Shown here piece after piece: positions 1-13,007 of a stretch of 30,966 nt of DNA. The position numbers and the translations under genes were made by a program. The stretch's first letter is position 1. Every line of letters starts with the position of its first letter. Source of the stretch: Bigelowiella natans CCMP2755 (taxonomy: Eukaryota > Cercozoa > Chlorarachniophyceae); contig ADNK01003005.1 of assembly GCA_000320545.1 (NCBI GenBank), positions 1-30,966 on the forward strand, in the 5' to 3' direction. The notes under the pieces were generated by a model, which saw only the letters and a program-made list of their open reading frames with translations, was not told the DNA's origin and searched no databases.

Positions 1-1115
1 TCCCCGTCCTTGAAACCATTCCCAATCCGGAGGCAAGGACGTCGGGGGGGGGAGGGCTGGGTTCAGACGCCTTCTTCCCCTCTTCTCGATGAGCTCCTTC
101 ATGATGGAGGTTGCCATCATCATCATCGCCATCGCGGCTTCGTTTTCGATCATCATCTTGGGCATTTCTACCGACACACACACACACACACACACAAACA
201 CATACCACACAGCTATCAGTCTCTAGTATTCGCATTTGTAAGATGGGTTCGATAACATAATTCGCAAAGGAGCACACGCGCTACAACGACAGTGATGATG
301 CTCGCCACACTCCGTTATTCTCTCGTTAACCCCCCTCCTGCCTCCACCCCACCCTCCACCCTCTCTCTATCACTTCCAACAGCTCTCCCCCCCTGCCCCC
401 CTCCCGAATCATTGCCTATTGCTGCTGTCCACGGTGCTGTTTACGGGTGCTCCTGCAGCTATGAGCAGCTCGACGATTTCGGCATTTGGAGGTAGCCGTT
501 GCAATGGAAGCTCTTTTCTATCGCCGCCTTCGTCATCGACGGTGTCTCCATCTCCACTTCCAAGCTTCCCACTACAACCAGTGTTGCTCGTACCACCATT
601 CTCGTCATCATCATCATCATCATCATCATCATCGTCATCGTCATCGTCGTAATCATGATTCTGCAGGTTGAGCGGCGACATGGCAATCGCCTCTATGATC
701 ACTTTTGGATCACGCACAGCCGCATGAAGGGCCTGGGCAGATCTCTCGGGCAAACTGGACGCATTCTGAAGCAATACGCGGAGGCCGTTTGGCGCTCTGT
801 GCACAGATGCAGCAAAAGGGAGAGAAGAGAAGAAGGGGGGGAGGAGGGTCATGGAGATTCAAACAAAAGGCAGAATGTGCTGAATTTGCGTGTTTGTGGC
901 GAGCCTCCAACTCATTGCGTCTCAAGGCTTTGAATTCCCTTCAGACGAAACAACCATCATCATCACCAACGTCATCATACTCGTCCTCACCATCATCATC
1001 ATCAATCATCATCATCATCATCCTTGTCATCGTCATCGTCATCATCGTTATTATCATCATCATCATCATCATCATCCTCATCGTCATCAAGAACAAGAGC
1101 TATAACAACGCAACC

Positions 1116-1150
<35 letters not shown>

Positions 1151-2345
1151 TACCTATGGCGAATGGCAACCCGTATTGGTGACTCTGGGAGCGTCGCAAT
1201 AGAAGCTGCGAGATCCAGGCTACTACTACAACGACGACGACTGCTACTACTACTACTACTGCCACTAAAAAGCTGTTTCTCGAGCTTTTGCCCATCATTC
1301 ATTGCGACAGATCGCAGCAGCGGAGGGTATCGAGCGATGCGGAGGACGTTACGAATGTCCGACTAAATGGAAAAACGACAGCAGAGACGGAAAGGGGGAG
1401 GGGGTAGGAGGTGGAAGCGTTCAATAAATTAGGCCAGGAGCGCGAATGCTATGCCCGACAAGTCCTGATCGTTTTCGATTTTGCTGCAACGAAGCTGCCC
1501 GTGCTGCTTTTGTCGCAAAGCCTTGCATCATAGAAGTAACTACCCCGGAATAATAAATAATACTGGCTTTTCGGTCGCTGAGAACCCTCAGAAAATCAGC
1601 GAAAATCCGCAGTCTGAGAGCCAAAAATAAATGGCCGTTCTTCTTCGGTGGCACGATAGGCGCATCCATCGTGCAGAAGAAACACCCGTTTACTATGGCC
1701 TCAATTTCGAGTATGAATCTTTGATTTCTCTACTACTACTACTACTACTGCTGCTGCCGCTGCTGCTGCTACTGCTACAACCGATACCTTTCCTGAGACC
1801 AAAGCTCTCTCATATGGCGTCTGCTTGCACTGAGCACAATACGCAGTGATTAGGGGTAGGCCATCGCACGATCAAAGGAAATGCTTACTGAAAGGAAAGA
1901 ACATAGCATTAATGGAGGAAGGGGGGGGTTAACTCGCACTGCACAAGTTGTATCCAACCAACCGTGTGCGTCGATAATAATGCAAAGTAGAGATCAAAAG
2001 GACAAGGAGATAATACTGAATGCTGCCTCCAGTGACAATCAAACAACACCCCCCCCACCCCCGCCCCTCCCTCTAAACAAATTTCTCAATAGGAATGAGC
2101 GATGCTCACAATCCTCGCTGAAACGAGCACACTATACTACTACACCACACGTAGTTACCACCTTGGTATGTACAGCATCTGGGTCGCTCTTGGCTTGCAG
2201 CAGCAGTCGCACAATCTGTATACAGTAGTAGAGAACAGCACCCCACAGCATCAATGACGTAAGTTACCCAAACAAACGGCAGATGCGAAGGTCAAAAGGC
2301 GGAGACAGGTGGCGGAAGATTATTGAAGACACAAACACATATATG

Positions 2346-2386
<41 letters not shown>

Positions 2387-3822
2387 CATATGCAAAACAT
2401 ACATATACCCCAACCTCCCCCCCCCCCTCCACTCCCTGTCAAACTGATACGCATTCTGGTGGATGGACGTGACGGCCACGTGCAGCGCAGTCTCCCCGTT
2501 GTCGTTCACAATACGGGTCAAAACCCCCGCCGCTTTCGAGTCGCCGCCATTCTTCAACAGCAGCACCCTGGCCACTTCTACCTGGCCTGCTTTAGCTGCA
2601 AGATGTATTGCCGTGTTTCCGGAGGAGTCACGAGCTCTAGGGTCGGCTTTGAACGACAGGAGGGAGGAGCAGATCGCTGCAGCAGCCTCTCCCCTATTCA
2701 AATTCAATTATAGCATCACGCATTTCGTTCGGTTGCAGGGGGGGGGGGGGGGGGAGGGAGGGAGGGAGGGGGGGGGGAAGAGGAAAAGAAGAAGGAAAAT
2801 CAGATTTATTCTCTCTCTTCATGTGCTCGTTGTAATGCGATGCGCGGTGTCGTGGCTGCAAGTGTGAAAATCCTCTTTGGAGATACGAGAAAACGCCGTG
2901 TGGGTGCGAGCGTGGCCTTGCACGATAACGCACTTCATGACGATCTTCGAATCTATTTCCTCTATGCCTCCTCTCCACTCTCTCTTCGTCTTCTTTTACT
3001 ATACGAACGAGAACATATATTCAACCGAAACCGTGCGCACACGGCGCGAAAGGAATGCACATGTAGAGCTAGACGTGTGTGGTGGTGGTGGTGGTGGTGG
3101 TGGTGGAAGAGGACTTTTGGTCCGACAGCTCCGCCGTCCTGTGCAAGGCGGTTTTGCCGTGGTAGTCCTCGAGGTTGGGAGGGCATTTCATTCGCAGAAG
3201 GTACTCAACCAAGCGCCCATGAGAGCGAAACTGCGCGGCTAAGTGCAGCGGAGTCCTCCCCTCTCTATCCACCTGCTCACAGTTACAATGGGGCGCGAAA
3301 CCAAAGAACACACTGAAACAGAATACAGAGCCGACGTTGGCCTGGAACTACTAGACCACTACCACTCCGCGTCTATAAGGTGAAGAAGGAGCACATGATG
3401 GCAGTAGCAATATTTAAGCGCAGAGCAATCACACTACTATCTCCACTCTCACACTCGGAACGATTTCCTTGACAGACGCATAAACGCGTGCTCTAAATCA
3501 CACACTTCCAACACCTTCACTGCCCCCACAATGGCTACAATCGCCTCCATCATAATAGCATTCATTAACAAGCGCCCCCCCCCTCCCCCCTTCCTCGATC
3601 TACCTCCCAGTCTTTAGCAGTCGCTCGAAGAGGCTCGCGAGGAGGGTGAGGATACGATGACGACGATGAGGATGAGGATGAGGATGATGATGATGATGAT
3701 GAGGAGGAGCTGCTTTGATTGCCCTGCGCGCCCTTCTCAGTACTTTGGCGGCGTTGGAAGCAGCGGAGGCGAGGGTTGGAGAGTAGTCGAACGCAACTCT
3801 GCAGATATGTACATATGTGCAG

Positions 3823-3855
<33 letters not shown>

Positions 3856-3867
3856 TTATACATATAG

Positions 3868-3903
<36 letters not shown>

Positions 3904-4092
3904 TATAGATAATCATATTGACTCCGATCATCTTTATATGCTGCCCTGCTTATTGGGAGGCATGCTTGGCACTTGCTGACGCGGAACATGTGCGTGGGGG
4001 ATGTGAATGCGAGGGAGATCGTCTGCTGTCGCACCTCAAAAGAACCCTGCTGTGCTGCAAGATGCAGAGGCGACCTGCCTTTGCTGTCCTAT

Positions 4093-4133
<41 letters not shown>

Positions 4134-4159
4134 CACGAGTACATGTTATGAAAAATAAT

Positions 4160-4194
<35 letters not shown>

Positions 4195-4239
4195 ATGTTG
4201 TGTAAATGTGTTAAGTAATGTTTAGAATATTTATAAACA

Positions 4240-4285
<46 letters not shown>

Positions 4286-5793
4286 TATTACAGCAAACTG
4301 AAACATAGAGAATTAGTCCGTTCATCGCTTTGCTACCTTCGCCTTCACCGAAGCCTTGTGCTCTATCAGCAAATCCACCGCAGAGAATGTGTTCGAAAAC
4401 GCAGCACTGAACATCCCAACCACACAATATACGCAGCAATGAGCATTACAACGGCGACGTGGCCATTACCACGCATGTAACAGAAGAAACAGCGTCTACA
4501 TCGCCAGCAAGAATGCTTATTTTGCGGGGGAAAAAGCGCTGGAAGGATTTCCAATGCACTCTATCCCCGCCCCTGTGAATTCATTCCCCTATTCCGCAGC
4601 AGCTTGCTATTGTCGCGCATTACTAGTGCAGGGGGTTCCAGAATATCTTATCAGTGATTGAGGGATCGGCGTCCAACTAAACAAACAAGAAAATGGGGAA
4701 TGTTATTTGAGGGTTTTGGGGGGAGAAATGCAAATAGGAGAGACGTCACACGCACAGCGTCCCATGTGGTAGTATTGAAGCGCACGGGGCACGCATATGG
4801 ATGGGGTTATTCGGCGTTATTTGAAATGATAAGTCGTTCAAGACGTTCAATATGCTGATGTGTATAAGGCCTTTGGAATCTCGCTGACTGTCGTTATCCA
4901 TCTCTCATATACACTCACAGCACCTGCAGCAGCGTTTGTATGGAATCGTGGATTGCATCGTCCTCTCCCAGGTGCTATCAGTGTATATGGCATGATATGG
5001 GCATATTCACTCGATGGATGTGACTAATCTTCCTACCGCTTCTCCATCACAACTATTACGGATGCTTGTTTGCTGCTGCCCCTTGAAGCAAATGGCGGAT
5101 AAAGCAGTAATCCCTACATAACAGCGCGGAATATATATAAATACACAGAGAGAGAGATGAAAAAAAAAAATAATAAATAAATAAATATATATATATATAT
5201 ATATATATTGACATATTATCATATAATATAAAGACGATATTATAGTATTGTAATGGCAAGGCCATCTTGCAGTACGATTGGTATTCATGATTCGTTTCAG
5301 AGTGGTAATTGACTCCGGCAAGGGGGGGGGGGCAGAGAGCCGCGATCTCGCAGCTCAAAGCAAGATGCGACGTAAGTTTGATTACTTCGCACCGTGATTC
5401 GTATGTTCAAACGCACACCAAATCCATTCTAGAGGACTTTGGCGGCATTAAACAACAATGCATTGCCTCGCTGCCAGCAGTAACATCAAAAGCTTCTCAG
5501 CCTTTTGGTGATCGAGTGCGATTTTGACTATTTATCGTCATCATCACCACATTCGTCATCATTTCGTCTGTCCTCTATACTTGATTAACACCGCTCACAC
5601 CTTCCGTATCCTTGAGATTGACACTAACCCCAGCTTCGACGAGACGCTGTGTTAGCAAGAATCATACGTGGTTGACCAGAAAAACCAAACGCCACCGAAT
5701 TGGTAGAGCGCAGGGAGGCAGGGGCTCGCCATAAAGGAACAGCGGCACTTATCCGTCATGTTTACCAATCACAAGCCTCTCTTTACTCAAATA

Positions 5794-5832
<39 letters not shown>

Positions 5833-6194
5833 TATTATATTCCGTATTTTTGCATTGCTCCGTGGGATGTAGGAAGAAAGAGTTGAGTGCTGTGTCCATT
5901 CAAAACAAGCCTCCTCCGCCATTACCTTGATTGTCCCAGCAGTTGCCCCCTTCTTCGAGGCCAGATGCAGTACACTCCACCCTCTGGATGGTGAATAGCA
6001 TAACGCTTTAGTGTGGTGACCCCCCCTCCTCCCCAACCAACAGAGGCTTAGAAAGCGTTCATTCGCAAAGCTGCTACTACTAGTAGTGCTGCTGGTGCTG
6101 TTGGGATATACCATGCGAAGAAAGAGAGCGTATTGAAATCATTTTTGTCGTTATGCTGGTGCAGGCGGAAGATGTGCATAGCATGTTTATTATT

Positions 6195-6238
<44 letters not shown>

Positions 6239-6285
6239 TTTTATATATTATAACTGTTGCCGGAAGTACATAGCATATAAATAAA

Positions 6286-6331
<46 letters not shown>

Positions 6332-6367
6332 CCTTTGAATACACACACATATTTGTTTTTCAATATG

Positions 6368-6403
<36 letters not shown>

Positions 6404-7977
6404 GAAGGGAGAGGGAGAGAGAGAGAGCGCGAGTTTGTATGTGTTTGCTATGAATTACCGCGTCCTTGTTGTGGCGGTCACGTCTCCTTTCATGCTCACG
6501 AAGTACCCGATCATCCCCTTTGTTTATTTTCCAACAACAAGTGACAACACGCACTCGGACGCAGCATTTTCCTTGTTCATTTTTTTCTCTAATTCTGATA
6601 CTTGGCTAAATCAGTATTGTTGAAGAGAAAGTCTTGTTTACATGCAGTTTGGGTCTATTTGCCATTTGTAGCATCCCAGTCCAACCCTAATGATTGCGCG
6701 ACAACAATGAGCACACAAGCAATACATAATCACATCAAATCAGGAGGATAATCTATGCTCCTCCGCTTCGCTATCAGAGGAATATTTGTTGCTTTACGTC
6801 TTCTCTCTCTCTTTCTCTCCCTTTTGCTCGCGCTCCCCCCCCCCCCTGTCCCCCCCCTCTTCTCATTACACTTTGCCTCTTTGCGTACCCACCCCGTCAT
6901 CGCAAGCATTCAAGTCGGCGCTGCGGTCAACAAGCAGCTTTATAACCTATACGATGACAACAACAACAACAACAACGACAACAATAACAACAACAACAAT
7001 AACGACCACGATGATACGTCGATCTTCAAATCGTTTTTTTATTTGCGGGAGGGGAGGGGGGGGTTCAGCGCAAGATTTGTTCCTTGGAAGGTGCGCTTTG
7101 CAACCAACAAACTGCACAATAACGAGGACGAACACCACCTTGCTGAAGTCTTTTGAGATTGCGACGGAGAGAACACTGCGGCCTGTAGAGTCGCATTCGT
7201 TTGGGTCCGCATTCGCGTCCAAGGCGCGCTGGATATCCTAGAGTGTTTCCGTTTCAATAACACACACATGCATCGATAGTACGCGATACGTTCATATATA
7301 TATATATATATATATTATATTATGTAAACATGTATGTATTTATCACATATCAAAAATAATGTAAAAACTTTATTATAGTATGCCTACTAGCACTAATCTT
7401 ACCTCAGTTTCCCCCTTGCAGGCTTTGATGAGAAACCGAAGCTTGACTGCCTTCTTCTTCTTTTTCTTCACTTTCGCATCTCCTCCTCCCTTAACACCAG
7501 AAGTGGGTCAAAAATATTTCATAGACTGTTACACGTTAGGACGATGAACCTTTACAACGTCCTTCGTCCCTTTCACATCTGCTTTCTCCTTCACGACGAC
7601 TACTTCGCCGAACTGGACAACCTATTACGTCAACAACGTCGCCCATTTGTTAAGTTTTGACGATCCAATGCCCGCAGCCCCACCCCCAAAAAGCTTCTTT
7701 AGAGCATAGCAGAATGGAATTGTTCGAAGCAAAAAACGAATGGGAGTTCTGTTCGAAACTGCAGCGTGCTGGCATGACGTTCATATCAATAATTGCTCTG
7801 TACCTTCTTGTTTAAGGTTGGGCTCGGATACATTCCGGGCGAGAGGCGTAAAGCCCCCTTCGTCGGGGAAGGATGCCTTTTGGAACTTACTTCGATAGTA
7901 AGAGGGGTCTCTAGTTCCAGCCGTCTCCTTCCATTTGCGGGTTCAGCAGATACTTCGATGGCAGCCTCATCCTCCAT
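1..7977 (-). CDS. Multi-exon ankyrin-repeat protein (3' end may run off the window)
   Basis: This gene encodes a scaffold-type protein of at least ten ankyrin repeats; its partner and location are unknown. Exons I can join in phase, in transcript order: 7977-7804 (start ATG; acidic then Ser/Pro-rich), 7612-7550, 7489-7403 (poly-Lys), 7237-7139, 6946-6889, 5981-5926, 5646-5601, 5527-5457, 4974-4924, 4406-4337, 4088-4035, 3798-3604, 3272-3075, about 2686-2400, 2215-2174 and 796-433. Repeat cores visible are DPNECDSTGRSVLSVA, KLLVDRSADLNACDD, GWSVLHLASKKG, DLLIEHKASVKAKDSKGRSP, GRTPLHLAAQ, GNTAIHLAAKAGQVEVARVL and VELLIAAGAPVNST. Joins such as 4406-4337 to 4088-4035 rebuild an unbroken repeat, which supports the model. 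Triplet repeats inside exons give Asp (about 603-650), Ser (3655-3705) and Thr (3078-3104) runs between repeats. Exons between 5457 and 4974, between 2174 and 796, and below 433 are unresolved; pieces near 1150-1210 (LDLAASIATLPE) and 60-167 may belong. No catalytic domain is visible. Confidence 0.8.
603..1263. repeat. Cluster of triplet repeats (CAT, CAG, TAC) in the ankyrin gene
   Basis: CAT-type triplets at 603-650 (coding poly-Asp on the minus strand) and 953-1088, CAG at about 1117-1150, and TAC/GAC at 1224-1263. The second to fourth are likely intronic. Confidence 0.85.
2349..2384. repeat. (TA)n, ankyrin gene intron
   Basis: A pure TA tract just beyond the 3' side of the exon near 2400-2686 on the minus strand. 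Confidence 0.9.
2739..2778. repeat. Poly-G/GGGA tract (polypyrimidine on the sense strand)
   Basis: Read on the minus strand this is a long C/T tract about 50 bases upstream of the 3' splice site near 2687, so it may act as an exaggerated polypyrimidine tract. Confidence 0.75.
3823..4281. repeat. Intronic TA, TG and CA tracts flanking a 54-nt ankyrin exon
   Basis: TA 3823-3866, TG 3869-3901, CA 4094-4127, TA 4161-4190 and TA 4247-4281. The short exon at 4035-4088 sits between them; the CA tract starts within six bases of its acceptor. Confidence 0.9.
5185..6426. repeat. Intronic TA, TG and GA tracts in the ankyrin gene
   Basis: TA 5185-5208, TA 5797-5827, TA 6201-6232, TA 6289-6324, TG 6371-6401 and an adjoining GA stretch to 6426. 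All lie outside the exons assigned in phase. Confidence 0.9.
6957..7314. repeat. (AAC)n at 6957-7001 and (TA)n at 7293-7314
   Basis: Both lie in introns of the ankyrin gene. The AAC run is a GTT run on the sense strand, placed just upstream of the acceptor at 6947. Confidence 0.85.
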
Positions 7978-9002
7978 ACTTCCCCTTATGTGTGCTGCTC
8001 CGAGATTGTTTTCGTGATTATTTTAAGAAAAGTATTTATCCGGAAAATATCTAAAATAAAGTTTTGAATTATTCCTTTCATAGGCTCAATTCTACAAAAG
8101 TCGGTCGTGCAAATGAAACTACTCATTACGATATTTCTTGCACAAATCTCGTTCATCGCGATGATGTACAGATTTCGAAGGCGGATGCATTCTTCCTGTG
8201 TGTGACAATGAGAATCCCAAGTCGCATTCGGGTTATTTGCATCGGATATTTTTAGTTGCGACAATCGAAATAGCTTCTATCCTGATGGAAATGTACTGCG
8301 TTTTAGTTTCGTTTACCAACAAGCGAAACGAAAGGGTTTCCCTCGGAAAGTTCTCCCCCCTGCCATTATTCCGCTGTAACCCTCGCCCACTATACAATGG
8401 AGAGAAGGGACATATCTGCCATAGTGGAGGAAGCCTCTAGGCTTGATCGTATGATTAAGAATAAGCAGACCATGACAGGTTTCCTGCACCTCTCTTATAA
8501 TAGCCATCCTTCCTTCCTTCCTTGAAAATGAGTCTGATCTTCGCTGCCCCCACGACGCCGAAGTAATGTAGCTTGTTGTGATGCCAAAGGGATCAAAAGT
8601 GCTGTAGGATTAACTTCATCTGAAGAACGTGAGATGAAAAAAAGGTATCTCTCAGCAAAGTATGCACACTTTCCGGTTGCTTACGCATGCTGTCCTTGCT
8701 GTGTTTTGGCGGTCACCGTATCCACAGGTATCACAAGGCGATTCAGAAGCAAAGGTCCGCCATTCAAAGAAGTTAAAGTGACCATCGCATTTATGTTTAT
8801 TGACTTCAAACATAAATATTCTCGCTTCCCTTACTTCCCCCCCATCCCCTCCACCCGCGCGCGCGGGCACACACACACACACACACACACACCAACACAA
8901 AATCCATATAGCTTCGCTAAATCCGATTTAAAACACAATTACGCCCCTTCCTTCTACGTCAGATCACCCGTGGAATCTCGCAGCAACATCTACGACGAGG
9001 GT
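7978..9002. other. Divergent intergenic region between the ankyrin and EF-hand-like genes
   Basis: This stretch of about 1 kb separates two start regions that point away from each other, so it probably holds both promoters. It includes a short CTTC run near 8508-8525 and a mixed GC then CA alternating tract at about 8855-8892. Open frames here do not join convincingly to either gene. The one starting at 8634 runs in frame into the first exon of the downstream gene but passes through the CA tract, so an earlier start or a further 5' exon remains possible. Confidence 0.5.
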
Positions 9003-9655
9003 ATGGAGGGGAGCAGCACATTTCCTCGTAAACACCCAAATCAAACCAGCTACATGAACCCTCTGTCCGGCGCTTTATCCAAGCTCTCTGTCAAAAAGAA
9101 CGACTACGGGCTCAAAGAGACGGAGGATCGATATTCGGTCAGCTCTGCCGCCCATCGTTCGGAACGAAAACCGGGACATTCGGTACTGTCTACCCACGAG
9201 CCTATTATGCCTGACGATATGCAAACTTTAAAGCTACTGCATTCAAAAATTAGCAAAAAACGCTAACCATTGATTTCGGAATCAGGTGGGGTACGCTGCT
9301 CCTAAGCAGAGAGCAACTGCCTGGGGAGAATCATCCGTAGTAAGGAACCCCCCTCCTCGCCGAGAGTACAGTGTGCCGGACCAGGATTACAGGGGAGGTG
9401 TCGCAAAAACAGGCTATGAGGGTAGAAGACAGAGCAGCTATAGAGACGATCTCCATGCAAACCGGTATGACTCGCAGCCGGACTACTCCTCAAGAAGAGA
9501 AGGGGCTGCTTCTTCTTCACGCTATGGCGGAGGGTTGGGTAATAGTAGGTTGAATGATGAGTACAGTCCAGCAAGTGGAGGGATCGGTGGCCGAGGGTCT
9601 CTGTATGGGAGAGGTATACCCGTATTTCCATTATTGATGTATATTCAGAGTGTGT

Positions 9656-9697
<42 letters not shown>

Positions 9698-10350
9698 TAG
9701 TGTGTTGTATACGCGTGATGAAATAGAACTGCATTGGGCGCAGCGCTAGAAAGAAAAAATGCTAGTTCAAAGCAATACCGTTCCTACCCCCTCATTATTT
9801 CCTTAACACTACTTCCTTCTCTGCAGACTACGAGGACAATTACCACGGCAGCGACAACACCTCGAACCCCTCCAGGTATGGGCAGGCGTGGAGAGCGAAG
9901 AGGGGTGGGGGCGGAGCTGACTATGATGCAGACAGCAGGGTGTCTACTTCTGCTGCGTCCTCCTCGTTTGCCCCGGTGCTTCCCTCATCACATCGATATG
10001 GCCAAGAGAGCGACCCTACTAACATGCGATTTGGTGATCCCGAGAACTCTCGTTTCAGTCAAATGCCAAAGGGGGGGGGAGAAAGCCGAGACGTCCGTCC
10101 GGCGGGGGCTAAAGTCACAAGGAGCGTTGGGGTCAGAATTCTCGAGATGTACAAGTTGTGCAATGGGGGGGGGGGGTAGGGGCAGCGAGTTGGAAAGTTA
10201 TCTCTGATGTCTATGAGAGACTGGCGACTTGTAGTTCTTTGCCGTCGTGATGTTATTATCCCCTGCCTCTCTATGCAGGTAGCATCGGTGCTAACGTGGA
10301 ATGATAATCCTCCTGCAGCGTCTAGGAGCAGTGGCAGGGTGATAAGAAGA

Positions 10351-10383
<33 letters not shown>

Positions 10384-10537
10384 GCATTCTACTGACAATG
10401 ATAATCATAACTCATATCACACGATCCCCTTTCCGGAAGGGGAAAAACGAACAACAACTCGCACAAGCGATTTATCATGCAGCCCTCCCCACCCCCGTAA
10501 GCACATGTGTAGATGATGACCTCGCGTGGATATGTTC

Positions 10538-10575
<38 letters not shown>

Positions 10576-11019
10576 GGAAGGAGTAGCCGCGGAATAGAAG
10601 ACGGCAAATGGGCGGATCGCTACCGAGCGAAGGTGCAACGAAACGATGATTCAATCAGCCATGGCTACGCAAACGGCCGATATGGCGGCAGCGGTAGCCT
10701 TGTACGCTCCTCCATCACTCTGAAGCCAACAGACTTGGCGCCTCCCTCCAAATACGCTGTCAATCAGCAAACTGCAGCAGGGAAACTGACGGCAAGGAAG
10801 GGTAAAAATACACGCCATTCCTTCCTTGAAATTAAACACCGAAGAACCAAAGCTAGGGAAGTGACCGGGGGAAAGGGGGAGGGGGGGAAAGGGGTGGGGA
10901 GGGGATCCTCGAGTGCACACCTTTCTGCCCCTGGGCCATCGGCTGCTGAGAGAAATAGGATATCAGAGAGAGAAGCAATCTTTCCAACAGGATTTGAGGG
11001 GACAACTCAATAGTAGCGT

Positions 11020-11060
<41 letters not shown>

Positions 11061-11277
11061 GTGTCTATGTTTGTTTTCATTGCAGGAGAATCGGTGCCGC
11101 ACTCTTCTCGAAAGCACTATAGCCGCGGGGACGGCAGGGGTGCGCCCTTCGGACGTGATGACAACGTCGATCCGTACAGTGGTACTTGTTTCTTTTGCGG
11201 GGTGAATAGAATCGATGCGGCGGGACTTTCCCCCCTCTTGCTCTCCCAATCTTCCTCTATTTAATCACGCGCGCGCG

Positions 11278-11316
<39 letters not shown>

Positions 11317-12969
11317 AAAGAAACCGTACGCCAAACACGACATAGAGGCTAGGAGGGAGCACCGCAGGCATTCCCCACTCCCCCTCCACACACACACACA
11401 CATTGGCTACGAGCACACGGGCACATAAACAAACCGCAGGCTTCGAATCGAGATCTGCCTTCTCCAAAAAGGCACACGAAAACAGCGGCGGAGGGCCTTC
11501 CTATTACAGCAGCCAACAGCCAGACCCATTCACCCGGAGCACCGTTATTCCAGGGGCGGCGAAGAAAGATGCCGCGTCCATCAGAGAGAAGCAGGTTGGC
11601 GGCCTAGTATTGCAGAGCAGAGCCGATTCATTACAGCAGTTGACGAAGCCACTAACGCGCTCTTGCACTTCTTGCCAAGGATAATCGCCTAACGTTTGCG
11701 TGTCCTCAGGAATACGCTGACACAAGCTCGCGACTTGGATTTGGCGATGGATCCCCTTGGACGGAGCAGCAAGCACGCCAGCCAAGAGGTAGCAGCCCAT
11801 TGTCACCGAACATGCCGAATCGCATTAGACGCGTCACACCCCTGTTTGCGCAACAAGGCAAACACGCTTGCACGCACACACCCACACAAACGGAAAAGTA
11901 TCCACCACATCGTGCCTAAAAACCATCTCGAAAACAACGAACAAAGGCGGCCGCCATTCCACGTCGTCGTCCTCTTCTCGCATGCTGCGCCAAGTGCGTG
12001 GAGAGCATGGAGAGGTGGTGGGAGAAGGGCATGGTTCTTCGCATCAAGATCCACCTCCTGCAACCGCTCTCTCCACAGGGCGCTATACCCACCGCGACAA
12101 GGACGATCGATACGCGCCTTATCAAAACCCCGCGCTCCCCGCTCCTGGCGCCGCAGGTAGTGAAAGCGAGAGGCTTCAAACCGCATATATCACACGCGAG
12201 AATGCTAGCGACAAGCAAAAAAACGAGTCGAGCAGAGAGCTGCTTTGCCTTTGGTTTGCGAGCGTATTGCGGGATAAGTAGATCTCGAGAATGCTTTACT
12301 GAAGTGGTGTGTTAATCAATTCCTTTGGCAAAGGCGCTGGCGGCGGAGGAGACGGGCCTTCCTCTTACTATCGTCCCTCGAAAGCGACGATGCAGCAGCC
12401 CGACAAACGGGGAGGCAGTTATTACGGCAGCAGCAGCAGCAGCAGCAGCAGAGCTACTGATTTGGGCATGTATGGAGACATGAATCCTGAAACAGGGATG
12501 GTCCAGGTTGTAGTAGTTCTACTACTACTACTACGCAGTAGTAGTAGTGGTAGTAGTAGTGGTAGTAGTAGTAGTAGACGGCAGTACTCTGTGAAAGAGA
12601 ATGATAGTATTTATGTACGTGCGTGTGTGTGTGTGTGTGTGTGTGTGTTATCATCGCCTCTCACCAACTTGGGGTCGCCCGCATAATTACCCCCCTCCCC
12701 CCCCCACTCCCTTAATACGATATTCGTTTCTGCTGCTACTACTTCTGCGTCCTTTTCGCCTTGGTCATATTTGCCGAATGAATGCCCTCCCCCCCTCCCC
12801 CCCCCCTTTCTTCTTCGCATGCTTGAACTTGCAGGTATATCCTGAGGTTGCTGCGGCTCTTTACGCGGCGATTGATGTGGATGAAGCAAAGAACCTTTCG
12901 GATTCAGGGCTGTTGGACTTTGACACCAAGGGAACTCTCTCTGTCGATCCCAGGGTCATCTTCGCAAAC

Positions 12970-13007
<38 letters not shown>

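Noticed and set aside
603-4281. Tandem repeats considered as a CRISPR array or telomere
   Set aside because: They are 2-3 bp microsatellites without spacers, inside a spliced eukaryotic gene.
4146-5358. Frames coding long Ile-Tyr runs and similar His-Thr or Cys-Val runs
   Set aside because: They are translations of TA, CA and TG microsatellites; the phased ankyrin exons lie around them in introns.
7700-7760. GTTCGAA matches considered as tRNA T-loops (also near 4395, 11444 and 26343)
   Set aside because: No matching acceptor stem, D-arm or anticodon arm could be drawn around any of them.
9242-9266. Stop codon at 9264 as the end of the EF-hand-like gene's first exon product
   Set aside because: A phase-correct donor at 9183 and acceptor before 9286 continue the same Gly/Tyr/Arg-rich composition, so the stop is intronic.
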